From UBA7985 sp002711265 (GTDB lineage: Bacteria > Pseudomonadota > Alphaproteobacteria > UBA7985): a DNA stretch of 64,000 nucleotides. Both the position numbers and the translations under genes were made by a program. The stretch is taken from contig CBFIBS010000014.1 in NCBI GenBank assembly GCA_965660945.1, positions 1 through 64,000 of the forward strand, read 5' to 3'. Shown here piece after piece: positions 8,123 to 17,017 of this stretch; within the stretch, counting starts at the first letter, position 1, and each line of letters opens with the position of its first letter. The notes below the pieces were generated by a model. The model ran no database searches. It was given only the letters and a program-made list of their open reading frames with translations, and was not told the origin of the DNA.

Positions 8123-9724
8123 TCAGGTCAGGAAGGCGGACAGACCTTGGGTCGAGCCCGACATGGACGACAGCGCTTCGGGGTTGTTCTGCACGTCCTT
8201 GGCCATCTTCTTTCCCAGCTCGACCCCGAACTGGTCGAAGCTGTTGATGCCCCAGACCACGCCTTCGACGAACACTCGGTGCTCGTAGAGCGCGATCAGC
8301 TGCCCGAGCACGAAGGGCGTCAGCCGCCGGTACGCGAGCGTGACGCTCGGCCGATTGCCCGGGAAGCGTCGGGCGGGATCGGGCTGCGGTTCCTGACCCT
8401 GGGTGCCGACCATCAGCGCCTCGGACTGTGCCAGACAGTTGGCCTTCAGGATCGCGTGCTGGTGGGCGAGGCCCGGCTCATGACCCTCTGCGGCGATCAG
8501 GAACTCCGCCGGCACGACCCGGGTGCCCTGGTGCAGCAACTGGTAGAAGGCGTGCTGGCCGTTGGTCCCCGGCTCACCCCAGACAATGGGGCCGGTCATG
8601 CCGGTAACGTCCGTGCCATCGCGCCGGGTGCGCTTGCCGTTGGATTCCATATCCAGTTGCTGCAGGTAAGCGGGCAGCAGCCCCAGCCGCTGGTCGTAGG
8701 GCAGAACGGCCCGGGTCCCGAAGCCGCAGAAATTGTTGTGCCACAGACCCACCAGCGCCAGCGTCAGCGGCAGGTTGTCGGCGTCACTGGCGTTGAGAAA
8801 ATTGTCATCCATGGCGCAGGCACCGGCGAGGAAGTCGGAGAAGTGCTCCGGGCCGATGGCGATCATCAGGCTCAGCCCCACCGGCCCCCACAGGGAATAG
8901 CGCCCCCCGACCCAATCCTCGAAGCCGAACACGCGGTCTGCTGCGATGCCGTAAGCCGTGGTCAGCGCTTCGGCCGAGGACAGGGCTGCGAGATGCTGGC
9001 CGAAATCAGCCCTAAGCGCCTGCTTGAGCCAGTCGGTTGCGGTGTCCGCGTTGGTCAGGGTCTCGATGGTGGTGAAGGTCTTGGAGGCAATGATCACCAG
9101 CGTCCGCGCCGGATCCAGACCGGCCAGCGTATCGGCGATATGGGCGCCGTCGATGTTGGAAACAAAGTGCGGCCGGATCGCGCCGAGATAGGGGGAGAGC
9201 GCGCGGCTGGCCATGGCCGGGCCGAGGTCTGACCCGCCGATGCCGATGTTGACCACGTCGGTAAAGGGCTCACCGTCGGCGGCTGTGATGCGGCCCTCGC
9301 GCAGACCGCTGGCGAAAGCCGCCATGCGGTCTAGGCTGTCGCGGACCCCGGTGCTCACAGTCTGCCCGTCGACCCTTGGTGCGCGGTCCGGAGAGGGACG
9401 CAGTGCCGTATGCAGCACCGCGCGGTCTTCGGTGTTGTTGATCTTCTCGCCCCCGAACATGGCGGCGCGGTGGTCTGGCAGGCCGGCAGCCTCGGCGAGT
9501 TCGCGCAGCAGGCCAAGGCTCTCTACATCGATGTTGGTTTTGGAATAATCCAGCAGCAGGCCGTTAGCCTCTGCTGAAAAGCCGTCAAACCGTCCCGCAT
9601 CGCCCTCGAACAGGCTCAAAATCGGCCGTTCCCGAACGGTGTCGGCTTTGTCGGTGAGCTTGGTCCAGATGGCGTCCATGGTGATGCTGGTCCTCAGGTC
9701 GGTAAGAGGTTTGGTCTGGCCCAT
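8123..9724 (-). CDS. pgi: Glucose-6-phosphate isomerase
   Basis: A 533-residue protein with the signatures of phosphoglucose isomerase, which interconverts glucose-6-phosphate and fructose-6-phosphate. Visible motifs are GIGGSDLGP (phosphate-binding turn), SKTFTTIET, the PROSITE-type stretch GRYSLWGPVGLS, and the catalytic Glu region LDMESNGKR. The ATG at 9724 is given; an internal ATG at codon 16 (MDAIWTKL) with GAGG upstream is a strong alternative and would remove a poorly conserved leader. It is divergent from galU, putting two sugar-phosphate enzymes side by side for glucose and UDP-glucose supply. Confidence 0.93.
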   Translation of the reverse strand: MGQTKPLTDLRTSITMDAIWTKLTDKADTVRERPILSLFEGDAGRFDGFSAEANGLLLDYSKTNIDVESLGLLRELAEAAGLPDHRAAMFGGEKINNTEDRAVLHTALRPSPDRAPRVDGQTVSTGVRDSLDRMAAFASGLREGRITAADGEPFTDVVNIGIGGSDLGPAMASRALSPYLGAIRPHFVSNIDGAHIADTLAGLDPARTLVIIASKTFTTIETLTNADTATDWLKQALRADFGQHLAALSSAEALTTAYGIAADRVFGFEDWVGGRYSLWGPVGLSLMIAIGPEHFSDFLAGACAMDDNFLNASDADNLPLTLALVGLWHNNFCGFGTRAVLPYDQRLGLLPAYLQQLDMESNGKRTRRDGTDVTGMTGPIVWGEPGTNGQHAFYQLLHQGTRVVPAEFLIAAEGHEPGLAHQHAILKANCLAQSEALMVGTQGQEPQPDPARRFPGNRPSVTLAYRRLTPFVLGQLIALYEHRVFVEGVVWGINSFDQFGVELGKKMAKDVQNNPEALSSMSGSTQGLSAFLT

Positions 9725-9920
9725 GAAGAAACATCCGTTTCATCCGGACAAGATTTTGTTTCAAAGGGCACCTGCAACCTTGCCGCAAGCCTGCGCGCTT
9801 CCCAACTCAACCGCAAGGCCGCTGCGCTGGCCACTGGGCTCCGGTTTTTGCCCTGCTGCGGGCAAGGTGCGGGGTCTGATGCCTGTGCTATAGTCGCGCC
9901 TGCAACGATGGGGAATCCTG

Positions 9921-10826
9921 ATGAGACGAGTTCGCAAAGCGGTCCTGCCGGTCGCCGGCCTGGGGACGCGCTTTCTGCCTGCGACCAAGGCCATGCCCAA
10001 GGAGATGCTGACGGTTGTCGACCGGCCGGTCATCCAGCACGCGGTGCAGGAGGCGCTGGACAGCGGCATCGAGCAGCTGATTTTCGTCACGGGTCGGGGC
10101 AAGACCGCGATCGAAGATCACTTCGACCACGCCTTCGAACTCGAAGCGACCCTGCGGTCACGCGGCAAACTCGACGCCCTGCAAACCGTCGAGGCGACCA
10201 ATTTCCCGCCCGGGACCATCGCCTACGTGCGCCAGCAGGAGCCGCTGGGTCTGGGTCACGCGGTCTGGTGCGCGCGCCACGTCATCGGCGACGAACCCTT
10301 CGCCGTCATGCTGCCCGATGACGTCATCCTCGGCGGTCCGCCGTGCCTGTCGCAGTTGCTCGACGTCTACAAGGGTCTCGATCATTCCGACGGGGCAAGC
10401 GCCAACCTGATCGGTGTGGAAGCCATCGAACCGGCCCTGAGCCGGAAATTCGGTGTGCTGGATGTCGACCAGTGGGACAGCGAGCAGCGCTCGTTCAGCG
10501 CCAAGGGTATCGTTGAGAAACCCGAGCCCGAAGACGCGCCCTCGAACATGGCGGTCTTCGGTCGCTATATCCTCGATCCGTCCGTGCTGACCTATCTCGA
10601 CCGGCAGGAGCGGGGGGCAGGGGGCGAAATCCAGCTGACCGACGCCATCGATGCCAGCATCAAGCAAGGCGTACCGACCTACGGCAGGCTGTGTGAAGGC
10701 CGCCGCTTCGACTGTGGCTCAAAGCAGGGGTTCGTGCTGGCCAACGTCGCCTACGCGCTGCAGGACGCAGAGATCAGCGGCCGTCTCAAGCCCGCGATCC
10801 GCGCCCTGCTAGACGACGACGACTAA
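9921..10826 (+). CDS. galU: UTP--glucose-1-phosphate uridylyltransferase
   Basis: A 301-residue nucleotidyltransferase making UDP-glucose from UTP and glucose-1-phosphate for envelope polysaccharides. The N-terminal signature VLPVAGLGTRFLPATK with KEML (residues about 8-30) is the nucleotide-binding loop. GHAVWCARH and MLPDDVIL further on mark the sugar-nucleotide site. GGGG lies just ahead of the ATG at 9921. It ends only 3 bp from the convergent aldehyde dehydrogenase, leaving no room for a separate terminator. Confidence 0.93.
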   Translation: MRRVRKAVLPVAGLGTRFLPATKAMPKEMLTVVDRPVIQHAVQEALDSGIEQLIFVTGRGKTAIEDHFDHAFELEATLRSRGKLDALQTVEATNFPPGTIAYVRQQEPLGLGHAVWCARHVIGDEPFAVMLPDDVILGGPPCLSQLLDVYKGLDHSDGASANLIGVEAIEPALSRKFGVLDVDQWDSEQRSFSAKGIVEKPEPEDAPSNMAVFGRYILDPSVLTYLDRQERGAGGEIQLTDAIDASIKQGVPTYGRLCEGRRFDCGSKQGFVLANVAYALQDAEISGRLKPAIRALLDDDD

Positions 10827-10829
10827 GGC

Positions 10830-12263
10830 TCAGTGCCAGCCGCTGACGGTCTTGACTTCGATGAAGTCCTCGATCCCCCAGACACCGCCTTCACGACCGT
10901 TGCCGGATTGGCGCATGCCGCCGAAGGGCGTGCGTGGTCCCAAGCCCGCGCCGTTCATCTGCACCATGCCTGAGCGCAGACGCCGCGCCAGCCGCTGGCC
11001 CTTGGCCTGATCCTGGGTCTGGACGTAGTTGGTTAGGCCATAGGTGGTGTCGTTGGCAATCCGCAGGGCATCGGCCTCGTCCTCAAACGGGATCATCGAG
11101 AGCACGGGGCCGAAAATCTCCTCGCGGGCGATGGTCATGCTGTTGTCGACGTCGGCGAAGACGGTCGGCTGCACGAAGTAGCCCTTGTCCAGCCCCGCTG
11201 GCCGGCCCGGGCCGCCAGCGGCCAGACGCGCGCCTTCGGCAATGCCCTTTTCAATCAGGGTCTGGATCTTGTTGTATTGCAGTTCCGAGACCACAGGCCC
11301 CATGTGGTCGCCGCGCTCGCTGGCGCGGTCCACAGCCGTCGATTTCGCGGTCGCGACAGCCGTGGCAACCGCCTGATCGTAGATCGAGCGCTCGACCAGC
11401 ATGCGCGTGGGCGCGTCGCACGATTGACCGGAGTTGGAGAAGCATTCGGCAGCCCCACGCGCAACCGCCTCGGCGTCAGCGTCGGCAAAGACGATGTTCG
11501 CGCCCTTGCCGCCCAGCTCGAGGCTCACCCGCTTGATGGTGTCGGCAGCGTTCTTGGAGATCAGGATGCCTGCCCGGGCTGAGCCGGTGAAAGAAATCAT
11601 GTCGAGGCCGGGGTGGCCAGAAAGCTGCGTCCCGACCCCGGGTCCGTCGCCGTTGACCATGTTGTAAACACCCGCTGGGGTGCCGGCGGCGTGCATGACT
11701 TCGGTGAACACGATCGAGGATAGCGGCGCGACTTCTGAGGGCTTGAGCACCATGGTGCAGCCAGCCGCGATCGCGGGCAGAACCTTCAGCGTGACCTGGT
11801 TCATCGGCCAGTTCCACGGCGTGATCAGCCCGACCACGCCCACGGGATCGTGCAGGATGCGGTCGCCGGGGCTGTCGGGGTTCGGGGCGTATTCGAGGTC
11901 GAAGTCACGGAAGGCGTCGATGAAATCACCGATATGCCCGGTGCCGGCTGTGACCTGTACGGCGTTAGAAAAATCGATTGGCGCGCCCATTTCGTCGCTC
12001 ATCGCCTGTGCAATGTCGGCGCTGCGGCGCTCGTACTCAGCCGCGATAGCCTCCATCAGCTCCAGCCGTTCGGCCTTGCTGGTCTGTGACCAGCTGTCGT
12101 AGGCGCGGTTGGCGGCGGCGACTGCAGCGTCGGTGTCAGCCTGTCCGCCCAGGGAAATCACCGCGATGGCTTCCTCGGTCGAGGGATTGATGACGTCGAA
12201 ATCGTTGGCGGTTACGGGGTCGACCCACTGGCCGTCGACGTAGAACTTCCGTGAATTTTCCAT
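10830..12263 (-). CDS. Aldehyde dehydrogenase (NAD-dependent, broad family)
   Basis: A 477-residue ALDH-superfamily enzyme oxidising an unknown aldehyde to its acid. It shows TPWNWPMNQ, FTGSARAG, LELGGKGAN (general base Glu) and the nucleophile in NSGQSCDAPTR. The ATG at 12263 is preferred over an upstream in-frame start because AAGGAG lies 9 bases ahead and homology begins there (MENSRKFYVDG). The NSGQSC form is common in betaine-aldehyde/phenylacetaldehyde-type enzymes, but no substrate can be assigned. It faces galU tail to tail. Confidence 0.85.
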   Translation of the reverse strand: MENSRKFYVDGQWVDPVTANDFDVINPSTEEAIAVISLGGQADTDAAVAAANRAYDSWSQTSKAERLELMEAIAAEYERRSADIAQAMSDEMGAPIDFSNAVQVTAGTGHIGDFIDAFRDFDLEYAPNPDSPGDRILHDPVGVVGLITPWNWPMNQVTLKVLPAIAAGCTMVLKPSEVAPLSSIVFTEVMHAAGTPAGVYNMVNGDGPGVGTQLSGHPGLDMISFTGSARAGILISKNAADTIKRVSLELGGKGANIVFADADAEAVARGAAECFSNSGQSCDAPTRMLVERSIYDQAVATAVATAKSTAVDRASERGDHMGPVVSELQYNKIQTLIEKGIAEGARLAAGGPGRPAGLDKGYFVQPTVFADVDNSMTIAREEIFGPVLSMIPFEDEADALRIANDTTYGLTNYVQTQDQAKGQRLARRLRSGMVQMNGAGLGPRTPFGGMRQSGNGREGGVWGIEDFIEVKTVSGWH

Positions 12264-12384
12264 GGTCTTGCGCTCCTTCTGACCAACGCTGTCGGCTGGT
12301 GTTCTCTCTCTCACTCTCTGAATTATGCCTTAGCACTGTTTGTCGCCGCGCCAAATGTTGCCGATGACGCGCCATCGACCGCAG

Positions 12385-12416
12385 AAACAAAAAGACCCGC
12401 GCTGGAGCAGCGCGGG
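12385..12416 (-). terminator. Rho-independent terminator of the formate dehydrogenase-fhs operon
   Basis: On the minus strand a perfect 8-bp stem (arms 12396-12403 and 12409-12416, 5-base loop) is followed by CTTTTTGTTTC. It lies 54 bases past the fhs stop and is correctly oriented to end that operon. Confidence 0.85.
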
Positions 12417-12430
12417 ACCTTATCGAAGTG

Positions 12431-12452
12431 GCGCCCTGCCACGGCAGGGCGC
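12431..12452 (-). other. Perfect GC-rich hairpin in the fhs 3' untranslated region
   Basis: A 10-bp perfect inverted repeat, gcgccctgcc / ggcagggcgc, with only two central bases, located between the fhs stop and the terminator. It may protect the 3' end of the transcript; it has no T-tract of its own. Confidence 0.7.
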
Positions 12453-12469
12453 AAAGCCGAAGGAGGGGC

Positions 12470-14146
12470 CTAGAACAGCCCTTCGATGTCGCCGTCGGCG
12501 TTGAGCATGATCGACTCAGCCGCAGGAACCCGGGGCAGGCCCGGCATGGTCATGATCTCACCGCAGATGGCCACGATGAAGCCGGCACCCGCCGAGAGCC
12601 GCACTTCCCGCACGGGCAGGGAGTGCCCGGTCGGCGCGCCGCGCAGGTTGGGGTCGGTCGAGAACGAATACTGCGTTTTGGCCATACACACCGGCAGGTG
12701 ACCGTAGCCGTCTTCTTCCCAGGCCTTGAGCTGATCGCGGATTTTCTTGTCCGCCAGCACCTCGTCGGCGCGGTAGATGCGCTTGGCGACGGTCTCGATC
12801 TTCTGGAACAGGCCCATGTCATCGGGGTAGAGGGTGGCGAACTGCGAGGCGCCGCTGTCAGCGATTTCCGCGACCCGGTGCGCAAGGTCGAGCACGCCCG
12901 CTGAGCCGTCAGCCCAGTGCTTGCACACGATCGCTTCGGAACCCATGCCTTCAACGTAGGCCCTCACGGCCTCGATTTCGGCATCGGTGTCGGTGACGAA
13001 GTGGTTGATGGCGACGATCACCGGCACGCCGAAGGACTTCACGTTTTCGATGTGGCGGCCGAGGTTGGAGGCACCGGCTTCGACCGCGGCCACGTTTTCA
13101 GCGCCGAGGTCGTTCTTGGCGACCCCGCCGTTCATCTTCATCGCGCGCACGGTGGCGACCAGCACCACAGCGTCGGGGGCCAGACCGGCCTTCCGACACT
13201 TGATGTTCATGAACTTTTCAGCGCCCAGGTCGGCCCCGAAACCGGCTTCGGTCACCACGTAGTCGGCGAGCTTCAGTGCCGTGGTTGTCGCGACAACGGA
13301 GTTACAGCCGTGGGCGATGTTGGCAAACGGGCCACCGTGGACGAAGGCCGGGTTGTTTTCCAGCGTCTGAACCAGATTGGGCTGCATCGCCTGCTGCAGC
13401 AGCACGGTCATCGCGCCGTCAGCCTTGACATCGCGGCAATAGACGGGGGTGCGGTCGCGGCGGTAGGCGACGATGATATCGCCCAGCCGCTTCTTGAGAT
13501 CATCCAGATCGGTGGCCAGGCACAGGATCGCCATGACTTCCGAAGCAACCGTGATGTCGAAACCCGCCTGACGCGGGAAACCGTTGGACACGCCGCCCAG
13601 CGAGGTCACCACGTCGCGCAGGGCGCGGTCGTTCATATCCAGCACGCGGCGCCAGACCACCCGGCGGGTGTCGATCCCCTGCTCATTGCCCCAGTAGATG
13701 TGGTTCTCGATCATCGCCGATAGCAGGTTATGGGCCGAGGTGATGGCGTGGAAGTCACCGGTGAAGTGCAGGTTCATGTCTTCCATGGGCACAACCTGTG
13801 CGTAGCCGCCGCCCGCAGCCCCGCCCTTCATGCCGAAGCAGGGGCCCAGAGAGGCTTCACGGATACAGATCATAGCGTTCTTGCCGATGGCGTTCAGGCC
13901 GTCACCCAGACCGACGGTGGTGGTGGTCTTGCCTTCGCCCGCCGGGGTCGGGTTGATCGCCGTGACGAGGATCAGTTTGCCGTCCTTCTTGCCCTGCTGT
14001 GACTTGATGAATTCAGCGGAAATCTTCGCCTTGTCATGGCCGAAGGGAACGAGGTCTTCGAAGCCGATGCCAAGCTTCTCGCCGATCTGCTGGATGGGCT
14101 GTTTCTTGGCTTCGCGGGCAATTTCAATGTCTGACTTGTAGGACAT
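12470..14146 (-). CDS. fhs: Formate--tetrahydrofolate ligase
   Basis: A 558-residue enzyme that reversibly couples formate, THF and ATP to 10-formyl-THF. The P-loop PAGEGKTTTTVGLGDG is near residue 68, and the family stretches CIREASLGPCFGMKGGA and EAGFGADLGAEKF are present. Length is normal. It is the third gene of an operon, 59 bases after the formate dehydrogenase alpha subunit, so in this organism it may run towards formate release and ATP formation during C1 oxidation, or towards formate assimilation. A hairpin and terminator follow it. Confidence 0.95.
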   Translation of the reverse strand: MSYKSDIEIAREAKKQPIQQIGEKLGIGFEDLVPFGHDKAKISAEFIKSQQGKKDGKLILVTAINPTPAGEGKTTTTVGLGDGLNAIGKNAMICIREASLGPCFGMKGGAAGGGYAQVVPMEDMNLHFTGDFHAITSAHNLLSAMIENHIYWGNEQGIDTRRVVWRRVLDMNDRALRDVVTSLGGVSNGFPRQAGFDITVASEVMAILCLATDLDDLKKRLGDIIVAYRRDRTPVYCRDVKADGAMTVLLQQAMQPNLVQTLENNPAFVHGGPFANIAHGCNSVVATTTALKLADYVVTEAGFGADLGAEKFMNIKCRKAGLAPDAVVLVATVRAMKMNGGVAKNDLGAENVAAVEAGASNLGRHIENVKSFGVPVIVAINHFVTDTDAEIEAVRAYVEGMGSEAIVCKHWADGSAGVLDLAHRVAEIADSGASQFATLYPDDMGLFQKIETVAKRIYRADEVLADKKIRDQLKAWEEDGYGHLPVCMAKTQYSFSTDPNLRGAPTGHSLPVREVRLSAGAGFIVAICGEIMTMPGLPRVPAAESIMLNADGDIEGLF

Positions 14147-14205
14147 GATCGGGCCTTGTGGTGAGTGCTGCGGTATTGGGCAGCCGGGTTACAGATACAG
14201 GACGG

Positions 14206-17013
14206 TCAGGCGGTGGCAGACGCGGTTGCAGCTGCACCCGCCCGTTCAACGCGCACGGCGGAGAACTTGAACTCAGGGATCTTGCCGTAGGGGTCGAGCG
14301 CGGAATTGGTCAGGATATTCGCAGCCGCTTCGACGTAGGCAAAGGGCAGGAACACCTGATCAGGAGAGACGGCACGGTCTTCGCGCACCATGACCTCGAT
14401 GGTGCCGCGACGGGTGCTGAGCGCGGCCATATCACCCGGCGCCAGCCCCAGCTTGCGCAGGGTGCTCGGGTGCATGGAGCAGTTCGCCTCCGGCTCGATC
14501 GCGTCGAGCACCGTTGCCCGCCGGGTCATGGAGCCGGTGTGCCAGTGCTCAAGCTGCCGCCCGGTGATCAGGATCATCGGGAAGTCGGTATCGGGGACTT
14601 CATCCGGTGCGACCAGATTGGCGGGGGTAAAGCGCGCACGACCTTCGGCGCGGGGGAAACCATCGCCAAACACAATCGGCTGGCCGGGGTCTTCCTCGCT
14701 CAGGGAAGGGTAGGTCACCGCGTTCTGGTCTTCCAGCCGCTCCCACGTGATGTTGTCCAGCGACTTCATCCCGCGCTTCATCTCGGCAAAGACTTCGCTG
14801 GGGTGGTCGTAAGACCAGTCCAGCCCGAGGCGCTTGGCCAGTTCGACCGTGATCGCCCAGTCTTCGCGGGCCTCACCGGGGGCAGGGACGGCTGGGCGGC
14901 CCATCTGCACCTGACGGTTGGTGTTGGTGACCGTCCCGGATTTCTCCGGCCAGGCCGCCGCAGGCAGGATGACGTCAGCGTAGTTCGCGGTCTCGGTGAC
15001 GAAGATGTCCTGCACCACCAGGTGCTCGAGCTTGGCCAGCGCGTCGCGTGCGTGGTCAACGTCGGGATCCGACATGGCCGGGTTTTCGCCGAGGATATAC
15101 ATGCCCTTGATCCGGTCTTCGTGGACCGCGTCCATGATCTCGACCACGGTCAGGCCGCGCTTGTCGGCGAAGTCGTTCTTATCGTCCCAGATTTCGCGGA
15201 AGGCCGAGCGCACGCCGTCGTCCTCCACCGACTGGTAGTCGGGCAGGAACATCGGGATCAGGCCAGCGTCGGAGGCGCCCTGCACGTTGTTCTGTCCGCG
15301 CAGCGGGTGCAGGCCTGAGCCCGGACGCCCGACGTGGCCGCACATGAGCGCCAGCGAGATCAGGCAGCGCGAATTGTCGGTGCCGTGGATGTGCTGGGAG
15401 ATCCCCATACCCCAGAAGATCATGCCCGCTTTGGCAGTGGCGAAATCACGGGCGACGGCGCGCAGGACGTCGGCCTCTATGCCGCAGATCGGTGCCATCT
15501 TCTCGGGCGTGAAATCCGCCAGATGGGCCTTCATGGCCGGCCAGTTCTCGGTGAAGCCGTCGATGTACTGCTGGTCGTAGAGCTGTTCTTCGACGATCAC
15601 GTTCATGATCGCATTCAGCATGGCGACATCCGTGCCGGGCTTGAACTGCAGCGAATGAGTCGCGTGCCGCTTCAGCCCCATGCCGCGCGGATCCATGAGG
15701 ATCAGCTTGCCGCCGCGCTTGGCGAACTGCTTGAAGTAGGTAGCGGCGACCGGATGGTTCTCGATCGGGTTGGCGCCGATGACAATGGCCACGTCGGCGT
15801 TTTCAATCTCGTTGAAGGTCGCGGTAACCGCGCCCGAACCGACATTTTCCATCAGCGCCGCGACCGAAGACGCGTGGCACAGCCGGGTACAGTGGTCGAC
15901 GTTGTTGTGGCCGAATCCCTGCCGGATCAGCTTCTGGAACAAGTAGGCTTCTTCATTCGAGCACTTGGCCGAGCCGAAACCGGCGACGGTCTGCCCGCCC
16001 TCGGCATCGCGCAGGGCAGCGAGACCGCCCGCGGCGAAGTCCAGCGCCTCTTCCCAGCTCGCCGGGCGGAAGTGGGCATCGAGGTTGGCTGGATCGACGT
16101 TGAGCCCCTTGGCCGGTGCATCTTCGCGACGGATCAGCGGCGTGGTCAGCCGGTGTTCGTGGTCGATGTAGTCAAAGCCAAAGCGCCCCTTGACGCACAG
16201 CCTCTGCTCGTTGGCCGGGCCGTCGACACCGTCAACCCAGGCGATCTTGTCGTCCTTGATCTTGAACGAGAGCTGGCAGCCGACCCCGCAGTAGGGGCAG
16301 ACCGACTTGACCTCACGGTCATAATCCTTGCTGTCGCCGATTTCATCTGCGCCGACCGCCTTGGCGGGCATGAGCGCGCCGGTGGGGCAGGCCTGAACAC
16401 ACTCACCGCAGGCGACACAGGTCGAGGCGCCCATGGGGTCGTCGAAGTCAAAGGTAATCTTGCTGTCGTGGCCCCGGCCGGACAGGCCGATGACGTCGTT
16501 GACCTGCACTTCGCGGCAGGCACGGACACAGAGGTTGCACTGGATGCAGGCGTCGAGGTTGACGCGCATGGCGACATGACTGTCGTCGAGCAACGGAACC
16601 CGCGCTTCCTCAAGCGCCGGGAAGCGGCTCTCTTCGATCCCCTGAGCTTCGGCCATGTCCCACAGATGCGAGGACTTGTCGTGGGCGACGTCGCGCTCGG
16701 GCTGGTCGGCCACCAGCAGCTCCATGACCATTTTGCGGGCCTTGTCAGCGCGCTCGGAAGCAGCGCGGACCACCATGCCTTCGCTGGGTTCACGGATGCA
16801 GGACGCGGCCAGCGTGCGCTCGCCGTCGATCTCGACCATGCAGGCGCGGCAATTGCCGTCGGCGCGGTAGCCCGGCTCGTCGGCGTAGCACAGGTGCGGG
16901 ATGGTCGTGCCTTCACGCTTGGCCACCTGCCAGATGGTTTCGCCGGGCAGGGCGGTCACGTCCTTGCCGTCGAGGGAGAAGGTGATGGTGTCGACCGGGT
17001 TTCCGTCGGGCAT
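14206..17013 (-). CDS. fdsA: NAD-dependent formate dehydrogenase, molybdenum/tungsten alpha subunit
   Basis: A 935-residue catalytic subunit oxidising formate to CO2. In order: an N-terminal 2Fe-2S ferredoxin domain (Cys42, 55, 58, 72), two 4Fe-4S ferredoxin motifs (CIQCNLCVRAC at 156-166 and CVACGECVQAC at 199-209), the molybdopterin-domain 4Fe-4S site CPYCGVGC (239-246), and the metal-ligand Cys379 in TRLCHASS, a cysteine rather than selenocysteine. The C-terminal molybdopterin-dinucleotide domain follows (GRQLEHWHTGSMTRR). The iron-sulfur chain matches Rhodobacter/Cupriavidus-type FdsA. It starts 4 bases after the diaphorase gene. No fdhD or molybdenum-cofactor gene is in the window. Confidence 0.94.
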   Translation of the reverse strand: MPDGNPVDTITFSLDGKDVTALPGETIWQVAKREGTTIPHLCYADEPGYRADGNCRACMVEIDGERTLAASCIREPSEGMVVRAASERADKARKMVMELLVADQPERDVAHDKSSHLWDMAEAQGIEESRFPALEEARVPLLDDSHVAMRVNLDACIQCNLCVRACREVQVNDVIGLSGRGHDSKITFDFDDPMGASTCVACGECVQACPTGALMPAKAVGADEIGDSKDYDREVKSVCPYCGVGCQLSFKIKDDKIAWVDGVDGPANEQRLCVKGRFGFDYIDHEHRLTTPLIRREDAPAKGLNVDPANLDAHFRPASWEEALDFAAGGLAALRDAEGGQTVAGFGSAKCSNEEAYLFQKLIRQGFGHNNVDHCTRLCHASSVAALMENVGSGAVTATFNEIENADVAIVIGANPIENHPVAATYFKQFAKRGGKLILMDPRGMGLKRHATHSLQFKPGTDVAMLNAIMNVIVEEQLYDQQYIDGFTENWPAMKAHLADFTPEKMAPICGIEADVLRAVARDFATAKAGMIFWGMGISQHIHGTDNSRCLISLALMCGHVGRPGSGLHPLRGQNNVQGASDAGLIPMFLPDYQSVEDDGVRSAFREIWDDKNDFADKRGLTVVEIMDAVHEDRIKGMYILGENPAMSDPDVDHARDALAKLEHLVVQDIFVTETANYADVILPAAAWPEKSGTVTNTNRQVQMGRPAVPAPGEAREDWAITVELAKRLGLDWSYDHPSEVFAEMKRGMKSLDNITWERLEDQNAVTYPSLSEEDPGQPIVFGDGFPRAEGRARFTPANLVAPDEVPDTDFPMILITGRQLEHWHTGSMTRRATVLDAIEPEANCSMHPSTLRKLGLAPGDMAALSTRRGTIEVMVREDRAVSPDQVFLPFAYVEAAANILTNSALDPYGKIPEFKFSAVRVERAGAAATASATA

Positions 17014-17017
17014 GGCC